From Neobacillus citreus (GTDB taxonomy: Bacteria > Bacillota > Bacilli > Bacillales > Cytobacillaceae), in the NCBI RefSeq assembly GCF_018343545.2, contig NZ_JAGYPE020000015.1, positions 26,664 through 90,663 on the forward strand: 64,000 nucleotides of DNA, read 5' to 3'. Below the pieces are notes generated by a model, which saw only the letters and a list, made by a program, of their open reading frames with translations, was not told where the DNA came from and made no database searches. This document shows positions 42,056-50,650 of this stretch, in pieces. The position numbers and the translations under genes were made by a program. The stretch's first letter is position 1; each line of letters starts with the position of its first letter.

Positions 42056-43510
42056 ATGGATACTTTAGGACAGAAATATCAAATTTACCCAATGTATCTT
42101 GATGGTAAATGGGTAGGCCAAGATTATGAAACGTTAACGGAAGTCGTAAACCCGGCGACCAAGGAAGTCATAGGAGCAGTACCAACCGGAGGTGCTTTTG
42201 AAGCGGAGCAGGCAGTCGATGCGGCTCACAAGGCATTTAAAACCTGGTCGAAAAAAACGGCTGAAGAACGCTATCAGCTCCTCATGAAATGGTACCAGTT
42301 GATTGATCAGAACAAACTTGAAATCGCTAAAATTATGACAATGGAGCAAGGCAAGCCGTTAAAAGAGGCAGTTGGCGAGGTCCAGTACGCCAACAGTTTC
42401 ATTTCTTGGTTTGCTGAGGAAGGCAAGCGGGTTTATGGGGAAACGATACCTGCTTCTCATCCAAACAAACGCATTCTCGTACGCAAGGAGCCTGTCGGTG
42501 TTATTGCGGCGATTACTCCTTGGAACTTCCCTGCGGCGATGATTACTAGGAAAGTGGGCCCTGCGCTTGCAGCCGGTTGTACGGCGGTAGTTAAACCAGC
42601 TAATCAGACGCCTCTAACCGCGTTAAAGATAGCTGAACTTGCCCATGAAGCGGGAATACCAGAAGGCGTATTAAATGTGATAACTGGAAGATCCTCAGAA
42701 ATCGGGGATGTTTGGTTGAAAGACCCTCGTGTTACTAAAATTACTTTTACCGGTTCGACCGAGGTCGGTAAAACATTAATGAGGGGCGCTGCCGAAACTG
42801 TGAAAAAAGTATCACTTGAGCTTGGCGGAAATGCACCATTTATCGTTATGGACGATGCCAATTTAGCAAAGGCAGCGGCAGGCCTTGTCCAATCAAAATT
42901 CCGCAATGCCGGACAAACCTGTATTTGTACGAACCGAGTCTATGTTCAGGAAGGTGTAGCAGAGGAATTCACGAAGTTATTCCAAACGGAATTAGAGAAG
43001 CTTAAAGTTGGAAATGGGCTTGAAGACGGCGTCGATATCGGTCCATTAATCGATCAAGCAGCCCGCAGTAAAGTGGAAGAACTCTTACAAGATGCAATCG
43101 AAAAGGGAGGCAGGGTCGTTTATACAGGACTAAAACCGGCGGAAGAGAAGGGCTATTTCTATTCCCCAACAATTTTAACGGATGTGCAGGATGACATGGA
43201 ATGCATGAAGGATGAAATCTTTGGCCCGATTGCACCGATTGCGACCTTTAAGACGGAAGAAGAAGTGATTGAACGTGCTAATAATTCAAACTATGGTTTA
43301 GCTGCTTATGTCTATACCGAGAATTTGAGCCGATCGTTTAGAATCACGGAGCAGCTTGAATACGGTATCGTTGGTCTCAACGATGCGCTGCCTTCCGTTG
43401 CGCAAGCACCGTTCGGCGGATATAAGGAAAGCGGTATTGGCCGTGAAGGTGGTCATTTCGGAATTGAGGAATTTTTAGAAGTGAAATATATTTCCATCGG
43501 TTTGGACTAA
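42056..43510 (+). CDS. gabD: Succinate-semialdehyde dehydrogenase (NADP+) family protein
   Basis: A 484-aa aldehyde dehydrogenase: ITPWNFPAAMITRKVGPALA (cofactor), FTGSTEVGKTLM, catalytic Glu in SLELGGNAPFIV, catalytic Cys in NAGQTCICTNRVYV. The TCIC pair and length fit GabD, which oxidises succinate semialdehyde to succinate in GABA breakdown. No gabT is adjacent, so the substrate is a family-based inference. A strong terminator follows. Confidence 0.88.
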   Translation: MDTLGQKYQIYPMYLDGKWVGQDYETLTEVVNPATKEVIGAVPTGGAFEAEQAVDAAHKAFKTWSKKTAEERYQLLMKWYQLIDQNKLEIAKIMTMEQGKPLKEAVGEVQYANSFISWFAEEGKRVYGETIPASHPNKRILVRKEPVGVIAAITPWNFPAAMITRKVGPALAAGCTAVVKPANQTPLTALKIAELAHEAGIPEGVLNVITGRSSEIGDVWLKDPRVTKITFTGSTEVGKTLMRGAAETVKKVSLELGGNAPFIVMDDANLAKAAAGLVQSKFRNAGQTCICTNRVYVQEGVAEEFTKLFQTELEKLKVGNGLEDGVDIGPLIDQAARSKVEELLQDAIEKGGRVVYTGLKPAEEKGYFYSPTILTDVQDDMECMKDEIFGPIAPIATFKTEEEVIERANNSNYGLAAYVYTENLSRSFRITEQLEYGIVGLNDALPSVAQAPFGGYKESGIGREGGHFGIEEFLEVKYISIGLD

Positions 43511-43519
43511 AATAAAAAG

Positions 43520-43563
43520 CAAGCCGTGCACCAGAATGAACACCGGCGCACGGCTTGTTTTTA
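43520..43563 (+). terminator. Terminator after gabD
   Basis: CAAGCCGTGC (43520-43529) pairs with GCACGGCTTG (43548-43557), followed by TTTTTATTTTT. Confidence 0.88.
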
Positions 43564-43665
43564 TTTTTGCTATCACTGAATCTTCTCTCTTTTTACTTTT
43601 ATTCAGTTCGTTTGCTGTGGTACGATAACGTATAAAAGCAGACAGGGAAATGGGGTAATAGGAAA

Positions 43666-44790
43666 TTGATTAAAACGATTTTATTCGACGTTGACGGGGT
43701 TCTATTAAGCGAGGAACGTTACTTTGATGCATCGGCGCTAACCGTCTGGGAGATGCTGATAAGCAGTAATTACTTGGCTTTATCACCTGAAAAATTCAAA
43801 ACAGATTATAGCGATAAAGAAATAGAAGAAATTCGAAATGTTGTATTTGAAAATGATAAAATCCTGAAATTCCAAAAATCACGCGGCCTAAATGCCAACT
43901 GGGATATGATTTATTTATCATTTGCCCACCAGCTAATTCATCTACTTTCACAAATCAAAGAATATGAAATTGAAAACATTAGAAAATGGTGTCAAGCACC
44001 AATCAATCATAAAACCTTACTTGAGATTGGTGGGGTGTTGAATAATTATTCGGTTGAACTGGATTTCGGTTTGTTTGTGAAGGAGTTTGAAAGGTCCGAG
44101 GCAACTAAGCAAGAACTGCTTGATTATTTGAATGTGCTGACCTTTGATAAGCTTGGTGTGGAAACCTCTAGTTTTCAAAAAGGGGAGCTTTGGTCTGTAT
44201 GTGAGCATGTTTCTCAGGAATGGTATGTGGGCGATGACAATATTATTGCTTCAACTGGCAAGCCTTCTGTTCAGAAAGGCAAGAAAGGCTTTTTAGTTAA
44301 TGAAACAACATTGGCTCCTAAAGAAGATATAGGAGAGCTATTTCAATTTTTAACAGCCTCGGGGATTGAGATTGGGATTGGAACAGGCCGTCCCGAATTG
44401 GAAACGATTCAGCCATTTCAACACTTGGATTGGTTAAAGCATTTTGATGTGAGTCGGATTGTGACTGCGGATGATGTCGCCAAGGCTGAGCAGGAACTTC
44501 CAGAAGGTAAATCTTTATCAAAGCCGCATCCGTATACCTACATATTGGGTCTGCATCGCAAAGATCTGTCCGTGCAGGAGTGTTTGAACACGCCGCTGCC
44601 AATCAAGGATGGCGATTCGGTCCTGATTGTGGGGGATTCATTGGCAGATCTTCTCGCTGCAAGGCAAATGGGTTGCCAATTCGCCGCCGTGTTAACCGGG
44701 TTATCCGGGAAAGACGCCAGAGGTGAATTTGAGAAGCATAAAGCGGACTATATTCTCGAATCTGTGCTTGATTTGAGGGGTATTCTTTAA
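43666..44790 (+). CDS. HAD-superfamily hydrolase, long form
   Basis: A 374-aa HAD hydrolase. Motif I is FDVDGVLLSEERYFD (nucleophile Asp), motif II lies near GIGTGRPELE, and motif IV is VGDSLADLLAARQMG. An insert of about 170 residues between motifs I and II makes it longer than simple phosphatases and probably forms a cap domain. It starts at TTG 43666 with GGGG upstream. Substrate unknown. Confidence 0.8.
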   Translation: MIKTILFDVDGVLLSEERYFDASALTVWEMLISSNYLALSPEKFKTDYSDKEIEEIRNVVFENDKILKFQKSRGLNANWDMIYLSFAHQLIHLLSQIKEYEIENIRKWCQAPINHKTLLEIGGVLNNYSVELDFGLFVKEFERSEATKQELLDYLNVLTFDKLGVETSSFQKGELWSVCEHVSQEWYVGDDNIIASTGKPSVQKGKKGFLVNETTLAPKEDIGELFQFLTASGIEIGIGTGRPELETIQPFQHLDWLKHFDVSRIVTADDVAKAEQELPEGKSLSKPHPYTYILGLHRKDLSVQECLNTPLPIKDGDSVLIVGDSLADLLAARQMGCQFAAVLTGLSGKDARGEFEKHKADYILESVLDLRGIL

Positions 44791-44802
44791 AAAGTTGCCT
44801 GC

Positions 44803-45030
44803 TATTAGCGTATTTTTTTAGTTTATTAGCGAATTTGAGGATTCTATTAGCGAATCAAAGTCATTTATTAGCGATTTTTAACGTTTTATTAGCGAATCTA
44901 ACAGTAAAAACCGAACCCTAAAATTTCTATCGGCGATTTTTGAGGTCCAATCGGCGAATCGAAGCTTTTTATGGGCGAATCTCCGCCCTCAATCGGCGAA
45001 TTCAACCATTCTATCGGCGAATCAAAAAGT
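44803..45030. repeat. Two arrays of short degenerate motifs after the HAD gene
   Basis: Five copies of TTATTAGCGAATC-like units (44803-44902) spaced about 20-26 bp apart are followed by five copies of ATCGGCGAATC-like units (44929-45030). Spacers are unrelated in sequence. There is no ORF. The two units share GCGAATC, so one may derive from the other. A similar array with a different unit lies at 63847-63938. Confidence 0.75.
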
Positions 45031-45035
45031 TCCAA

Positions 45036-45071
45036 AATTAAAAGGGCTGCCCCTATAAATGGAGCAGCCCT
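45036..45071 (-). terminator. Terminator of serA
   Basis: AAGGGCTGC (45042-45050) pairs with GCAGCCCT (45064-45071); on the minus strand it is followed by TTTTAATTTT. Confidence 0.82.
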
Positions 45072-45087
45072 ATTCAAATTCAAAAAA

Positions 45088-46731
45088 TCAAACACTCTCC
45101 ACAGCCTGCGGCTCAACGCGGCCTGCCTCAAACGTATCGACATTTGATAACTCTAAAAATTGTGCTTCGTCTAAACCAGGAATTTGGACAAGTTCACGGC
45201 TGACTTCAGTACCGAGCGTCTTATCAAGCGTCAACACCATGATGGCCTCGCCGCCAACTTCTGTACGGCCAACCTGCATGGTACCGATGTTGATTTGATA
45301 GTCTCCAAGTAAAGATCCTACCTTTCCAATCATCCCCGGCACGTCCTGATGTTTAATATATAATAGATATTTCTCAGGCTTCACGTCAATCCGGTATTGA
45401 TTAATCTTTACAATCCGGGCACCGTAGCCGTTTAACACAGTGGCTCCAATCCGAGCAGTTTCATCACCTTGCGAAACTGAAAGCTCCAAATAGTTGGCAA
45501 AGCCTTTATTCGTAGCATTTTTCTGCACATTATAGGAAACGCCCTGCTCTTTCAATAAATGAAGCACGTTGATGAGATTGACAGAATCGCTTAAATGATA
45601 GGATAAAACACCTCTAAGCATTGTCCGTGTCAATAATTCTGTATCCTCATCGATTAGATCACCATAATAATTGATTTCTATTTTTGTAGGTGCAGAGTTT
45701 TTCAATAATTGAATGACAAGCTGGCCCACTTGGTCGCCAAGTACTAAATAAGGCTGGAGCTTGGCTTGCGTTTCGCCTGACATTTGCGGCATATTTACCG
45801 CATGCTGGATGGATTGGTTTTCAAAAATCTCAACGATTTCCGCGCTGACTTCTTCTGCTACTTTCTCTTGTGCCTCAACGGTAGAAGCGCCAAGATGCGG
45901 AGTAACGATAATATTCGGATTCTGCAATAGCTCTGGGTCACCAACCGGTTCTTTTTCAAATACGTCAAGGGCAGCACCGGCAACATGGCCAGACTGAATG
46001 GCCCGGACTAATGCTTTTTCGTCAATGATACCGCCGCGGGCACAGTTCACGAAGCGAACTCCTTTTTTCGTTTTGCTTAAAAATTCATCATTAATAATTC
46101 CGCGAGTATCATTAGTCAGCGGTGTATGGATGGTAATAAAATCAGCCTCGGCCGCAATTAAATCAAGGCTTGCTTTGGTAATGCCAAGCTTTTTCGCGCG
46201 GTCTTCCGTCAAATATGGGTCAAAGCCCAAAATATTCATGCCGAAGCCTTTTGCTCTTTTGGCCACTTCAGTACCGATCTTGCCCATACCAACAACACCA
46301 AGTGTCTTTTTGTACAGCTCCACTCCTTTAAAAGAGTTGCGGTCCCATTCACCGCCGGAGGTCTTTTGGTGGGCTTGCGGAATTTTTCTTGCCATCGCCA
46401 GCATCATCGCCAATGTGTGCTCAGTTGCAGCAATCGTGTTGGCACCAGGTGCGTTAATGACGATGATCCCTTTCTTGGTAGCAGCGTTGACATCAATGTT
46501 ATCCACACCGACACCTGCTCTAGCAATGACACGCAGGCGGCCTGCTGCCTCAAGAAGCTCTCCTGTTACTTTTGTTTGGCTTCTCACAATAAGGGCGTCG
46601 TAATCACCGATAATCCTTTTTAATTCATCTGTAGGCAGTGTTGGCTGTCTTTCCACAATGAAATTGGCATGGTCGACTAAGCATTTTAAACCTGTCTGGC
46701 TGATTCCGTCGGTTACAAGCACTTTGTACAT
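45088..46731 (-). CDS. serA: D-3-phosphoglycerate dehydrogenase
   Basis: A 547-aa SerA, a little longer than B. subtilis SerA (525 aa). The NAD-binding region is LGVVGMGKIGTEVAKRAKGF, catalytic residues lie in FVNCARGGIIDE (Arg), DVFEKEP (Glu) and VTPHLGAST (His), an ASB-type intervening domain follows, and an ACT domain closes the protein (KHQDVPGMIGKVGSLLGDYQ). It oxidises 3-phosphoglycerate in the first step of serine synthesis. The ACT domain suggests serine feedback. Expression is probably controlled by the T-box leader upstream. Confidence 0.95.
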   Translation of the reverse strand: MYKVLVTDGISQTGLKCLVDHANFIVERQPTLPTDELKRIIGDYDALIVRSQTKVTGELLEAAGRLRVIARAGVGVDNIDVNAATKKGIIVINAPGANTIAATEHTLAMMLAMARKIPQAHQKTSGGEWDRNSFKGVELYKKTLGVVGMGKIGTEVAKRAKGFGMNILGFDPYLTEDRAKKLGITKASLDLIAAEADFITIHTPLTNDTRGIINDEFLSKTKKGVRFVNCARGGIIDEKALVRAIQSGHVAGAALDVFEKEPVGDPELLQNPNIIVTPHLGASTVEAQEKVAEEVSAEIVEIFENQSIQHAVNMPQMSGETQAKLQPYLVLGDQVGQLVIQLLKNSAPTKIEINYYGDLIDEDTELLTRTMLRGVLSYHLSDSVNLINVLHLLKEQGVSYNVQKNATNKGFANYLELSVSQGDETARIGATVLNGYGARIVKINQYRIDVKPEKYLLYIKHQDVPGMIGKVGSLLGDYQINIGTMQVGRTEVGGEAIMVLTLDKTLGTEVSRELVQIPGLDEAQFLELSNVDTFEAGRVEPQAVESV

Positions 46732-46796
46732 TTTTAAAACCTCCAGTTTGTTTTTTTATAAAAATTTTAATAGCTTACGGTATTTCATAGAAAAAT

Positions 46797-47040
46797 AAAA
46801 AACGCCCCTCATAACAGACACAGTGGTCGTGTTATGAGGGACGTAAGTTAACGTGGTGCCACCCTCTTTTGCCGCAACACCGGTGCGGCCTCTAAGCAAA
46901 TAACGGGTTGGTTATACCCGGGCTAGCCTACTAAAATTTCAGCAGCCAGTTCAGAAGGGCTGGGCATTATAGAAATTAGCACCGGTTCGCATCGTCCACC
47001 GGCTCTCTGAAACTATTTCCTATTGCCGTCTTCATCATCA
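46797..47040 (-). promoter_or_regulatory. T-box leader (probably tRNA-Ser) upstream of serA
   Basis: Read on the minus strand: AGAGAGCCGG...GCGAACCGG (distal part of stem I), the T-box motif AGGGTGGCACCACG (46851-46865 complement), and a strong terminator CCCTCATAACAC/GTGT..GTTATGAGGG (46802-46843) followed by TTTTTT. This is the tRNA-sensing antitermination design. A UCU (Ser) triplet at the position expected for the specifier (complement of 46971-46973) would fit serA, but I am not sure of the exact codon. Confidence 0.85.
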
Positions 47041-47338
47041 CTTTTTCATTAATAGAATACATCCAATTGAGTGAAATTTCAAAATTCAACTGAATATAGG
47101 CATTATTCTACATCCCGCTTTCGGGCTTGTAAAGGGGTTAAATTCAAAAAAATTTGCCAGTTTTCTCTGAAAATTTTTACTCAAAATGAAGAACCTTGCT
47201 ATAATGCAATAGTAAGCGATTACAGCGGGGAAAAGTCAGAAATATATCTATTGTAAAAAAATGAACAGACCCTTATAATGTCTACAATAGAAATACAATT
47301 GTTCACACCAGAAGGACATAGGAACGGAGGGGAAATGG

Positions 47339-48634
47339 GTGAAAGCAATTTCGATTGGATTACTGGGGTTGGGTACCGTTGGCTCAGGTGTTGTCCAAAT
47401 TATTAAAAATCATCAGGATAAATTAATGCACCAGGTGGGCTGCCCAGTAACGATTAAAAAAATTCTGGTTCAAAATTTAATTAAAACAAGACCTGTTGAA
47501 ATCGAAGCAGGATTATTAACGAATAATGCTGATGACATCTTATTGGATGAAGAAATAGATGTTGTCATCGAGGTTATGGGCGGCATTGACGCCACAAAAG
47601 ACTATTTGATTACGGCCCTCCGTCAAGGCAAGCATGTTGTGACTGCCAATAAGGATTTAATGGCTCTCCATGGCTCCGAACTGTTAACGGTGGCATCAGA
47701 GTATGGCTGTGATTTGTTTTATGAGGCGAGCGTGGCTGGCGGCATCCCGATTCTCAGAAGTTTGGTGGATGGTCTTGCTTCTGATCGTGTTACGCAAATG
47801 ATGGGGATTGTCAATGGAACAACAAACTATATTTTAACGAAAATGAGCAATGAAGGCCGCTCCTATGATGAGGTGCTGAAAGAGGCGCAGGCTCTCGGTT
47901 TTGCGGAGACTGACCCGACATCTGACGTCGAAGGATTGGATGCAGCCCGTAAAATGACCATCCTTGCTACATTGGGCTTTTCCATGCATATTGATTTAGA
48001 GGATGTAAAGGTGAAGGGCATTTCGGGCGTAACGGAAGATGATATCCGCTACGGGAAACAGCTTGGCTATACGATGAAGCTGATTGGATATGCCCACCGC
48101 GAAGGAGAAAAGGTCGAAGTTAGTGTCGCCCCTACCTTCTTATCTGACAATCATCCGCTTGCTTCCGTTCAAAATGAATACAATGCTGTTTATGTGTACG
48201 GTGAAGCTGTGGGTGAAACGATGTTTTACGGGCCTGGAGCAGGCAGTCTGCCAACCGCAACCTCCATTGTTTCCGACCTTGTCGGTGTGGTGAAAAATTT
48301 GCGGCTTGGTGTGAATGGGAAAAGTGCCGTGACCCCGCAATATCCAAAGCAATTAAAGGATGATAACGAAAAATATTCGAAGTACTTCCTGCGTATCCAC
48401 GTCAGGGATGAAGTTGGTGTTTTTGCCGATATAACAACGATTTTTGCCAATTATGGGGTCAGCTTTGAAAAAATTCTTCAGCTGCCAATTAAGAAACATG
48501 AAACATCAGAAATTGTCCTAGTAACCCATAAAGCTTCTTTAACAAGCTACGATGGAATTCTACAGGAGTTAAATGACCTGCAAGCTGTAAAAGAAATAAA
48601 AAGTGCATATAGAGTGGTGAGGAAAACGATATGA
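47339..48634 (+). CDS. hom: Homoserine dehydrogenase
   Basis: A 431-aa enzyme reducing aspartate semialdehyde to homoserine for Thr/Met synthesis. The NAD(P) fold is [20 protein letters not shown]; the signature [16 protein letters not shown] and the catalytic Lys region [20 protein letters not shown] are present; a C-terminal ACT domain ([15 protein letters not shown]) may sense threonine. It starts at GTG 47339 with GGAGGGGAA. First gene of hom-thrC-thrB; overlaps thrC by ATGA. Confidence 0.96.
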   Translation: MKAISIGLLGLGTVGSGVVQIIKNHQDKLMHQVGCPVTIKKILVQNLIKTRPVEIEAGLLTNNADDILLDEEIDVVIEVMGGIDATKDYLITALRQGKHVVTANKDLMALHGSELLTVASEYGCDLFYEASVAGGIPILRSLVDGLASDRVTQMMGIVNGTTNYILTKMSNEGRSYDEVLKEAQALGFAETDPTSDVEGLDAARKMTILATLGFSMHIDLEDVKVKGISGVTEDDIRYGKQLGYTMKLIGYAHREGEKVEVSVAPTFLSDNHPLASVQNEYNAVYVYGEAVGETMFYGPGAGSLPTATSIVSDLVGVVKNLRLGVNGKSAVTPQYPKQLKDDNEKYSKYFLRIHVRDEVGVFADITTIFANYGVSFEKILQLPIKKHETSEIVLVTHKASLTSYDGILQELNDLQAVKEIKSAYRVVRKTI

Positions 48635-49701
48635 GATGGCCAGGATTAATTGAAGCATATAAAGAATTTTTACCAGTAAATAATGAGACACCAAGGCTAA
48701 CGCTAAATGAAGGAAATACCCCGCTAATTCACTTGCAGAATCTTTCCAAGGAATGGGGAGTAGAGCTTTATGTAAAAGTAGAAGGAGCCAATCCAACTGG
48801 TTCCTTTAAGGACAGAGGAATGGTAATGGCGGTTGCCAAAGCAATTGAGGAAGGCAGCAAAACTGTCATCTGCGCCTCCACCGGAAACACTTCAGCTGCC
48901 GCTGCAGCATATGCAGCCCGGGCGGGTATCAACTGTATCGTTGTGATTCCGGAAGGGAAAATTGCCATGGGCAAACTTGCTCAGGCGATGATGTATGGGG
49001 CCGAAATCATCTCCATTGAAGGAAATTTTGACCAGGCTCTTAAAATGGTGCGAGATATCAGCGAAGTAGAGCCAATCACATTGGTTAACTCAGTTAACCC
49101 TTTCCGTCTGGAAGGGCAAAAAACAGCCGCATTTGAGGTTTGTGACCAGCTTGGTTCAGCACCTGAAATTTTAGCGATCCCGGTTGGAAACGCCGGCAAC
49201 ATCAGCGCTTATTGGAAAGGCTTTAAAGAATATAACAGCAAAAAAGAAACTGGTCTGCCAAGAATGTTCGGTTTTGAAGCTGCAGGGGCCGCCGCTCTCG
49301 TACATAACCGCGTGTTTGAAAATCCGGAAACAATCGCAACAGCGATTCGGATTGGCAACCCGGCTAGCTGGGATTTGGCGGTTAATGCAGTCAAAGAATC
49401 TAACGGTCAGTTTGATGAAGTTACCGATGATGAAATCGTCGCAGCTTATAAAAAATTAGCTTCTACTGAAGGTGTTTTTGCAGAGCCGGCATCCTGCGCT
49501 TCTATCGCTGGTGTTTATAAATCATTACAAAACGGGAAAATCGCCAAAGGGACCAAAATTGTCGCTGTTCTTACAGGAAATGGCTTGAAGGATCCGGACA
49601 CAGCTATTCAAAGCAGCTTGGTGAAACCTGTTGTATTGCCAAACGATGAAAAGGCTGTGGCAGAGCATATTCGAGGGGTTGTCGGGCATGCCGCTGAATA
49701 A
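48631..49701 (+). CDS. thrC: Threonine synthase
   Basis: A 356-aa PLP enzyme converting O-phosphohomoserine to threonine. The PLP Lys is in [18 protein letters not shown]; the phosphate loop appears as [34 protein letters not shown] is conserved. Length and order match B. subtilis thrC. Overlaps both neighbours, so the operon is tightly coupled. Confidence 0.96.
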   Translation: MRWPGLIEAYKEFLPVNNETPRLTLNEGNTPLIHLQNLSKEWGVELYVKVEGANPTGSFKDRGMVMAVAKAIEEGSKTVICASTGNTSAAAAAYAARAGINCIVVIPEGKIAMGKLAQAMMYGAEIISIEGNFDQALKMVRDISEVEPITLVNSVNPFRLEGQKTAAFEVCDQLGSAPEILAIPVGNAGNISAYWKGFKEYNSKKETGLPRMFGFEAAGAAALVHNRVFENPETIATAIRIGNPASWDLAVNAVKESNGQFDEVTDDEIVAAYKKLASTEGVFAEPASCASIAGVYKSLQNGKIAKGTKIVAVLTGNGLKDPDTAIQSSLVKPVVLPNDEKAVAEHIRGVVGHAAE

Positions 49702-50602
49702 TCAATGGATGATCAAGGTTCCGGCAAGCACAGCCAATCTTGGTCCGGGATTTGATTCCATGGGGCTGGCGGTAGATCTGTATTTGACTTTAGAGGTGGA
49801 GAAAAGTGACCATTGGGAATTCCTTTCTCCTAACCCTGAATTAACCCAGCTTCCAACTGATGAAACCCATTTTATCGCACAAATTGCCCTTGAGACAGCT
49901 AAGAAATATGGAAAAGAGCTAACTCCCTGCCGTGTAAAAATGGAAAGTGAGATTCCCTTGGCACGCGGACTTGGTTCAAGCGCTTCTGCTATCATTGCAG
50001 GGATTGAACTTGCTGATATCGTGGGTGGCTTAAACCTGACAAAGGAGGAAAAGCTTCTATTGTCAACTGATATAGAGGGCCATCCGGACAATGTTGGGGC
50101 ATCCCTTTATGGGGGCCTTGTCATCGGAAGTTATCGGCAAAACGAAGTGGAGATGCTGAACTTTACCAATCTTTCCTTTGAGATGGCTGCGGTTATTCCG
50201 AAAGAAATCTTATTAACTAAGGATTCACGCGGAGTACTGCCAAACAGCTTTTCGATGAAAGAAGCGATCGAGGCTTCTTCGGCTGCGAACGTATTGGTGG
50301 CATCCCTGTTAAGTGAAAATTGGGAAATGGCCGGAAAAATGATGGAACGAGATCGGTTTCATCAACCTTATCGGAGACCACTGATTCCTTTTTATCAAGA
50401 CGTTGAACAATTTGCCAAAGAGAATGGGGCATTCGGAACAGCATTAAGCGGCGCAGGTCCAACTGTCCTTTGCTTTGCTGAAAAGGGCAATGGCCGTCAG
50501 CTGGTTACAGATATCCAAAAGGCATTCCCGGAAATGACCGTTAAGCTCTTGCAAATTGATTCCTCCGGCAGCAGAGTCTGTGAAACAGCGAAACGGAAGT
50601 AA
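49688..50602 (+). CDS. thrB: Homoserine kinase
   Basis: A 304-aa GHMP kinase: [20 protein letters not shown] at the N-terminus, ATP loop [16 protein letters not shown], and [13 protein letters not shown] near the end. I chose ATG 49688 (GAGGGG upstream), which overlaps the thrC stop; an alternative ATG is at 49709. It phosphorylates homoserine for ThrC. Last gene of the operon. Confidence 0.95.
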   Translation: MPLNNQWMIKVPASTANLGPGFDSMGLAVDLYLTLEVEKSDHWEFLSPNPELTQLPTDETHFIAQIALETAKKYGKELTPCRVKMESEIPLARGLGSSASAIIAGIELADIVGGLNLTKEEKLLLSTDIEGHPDNVGASLYGGLVIGSYRQNEVEMLNFTNLSFEMAAVIPKEILLTKDSRGVLPNSFSMKEAIEASSAANVLVASLLSENWEMAGKMMERDRFHQPYRRPLIPFYQDVEQFAKENGAFGTALSGAGPTVLCFAEKGNGRQLVTDIQKAFPEMTVKLLQIDSSGSRVCETAKRK

Positions 50603-50610
50603 TTTAAAAC

Positions 50611-50650
50611 AAAGCAAAAAGAGGCTGAATCATTCAGCCTCTTTTTGCTT
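50611..50650. terminator. Bidirectional terminator between thrB and the GGDEF-EAL gene
   Basis: AAAGCAAAAAGAGGCTGAAT (50611-50630) pairs perfectly with the following 20 bases after a one-base centre. T-runs lie on both sides. The stop codon of the minus-strand gene falls inside it. Confidence 0.9.

Noticed and set aside
44803..45030. CRISPR array
   Set aside because: Units are 11-13 bp, degenerate, and spacers only about 8-14 bp; no cas genes nearby.
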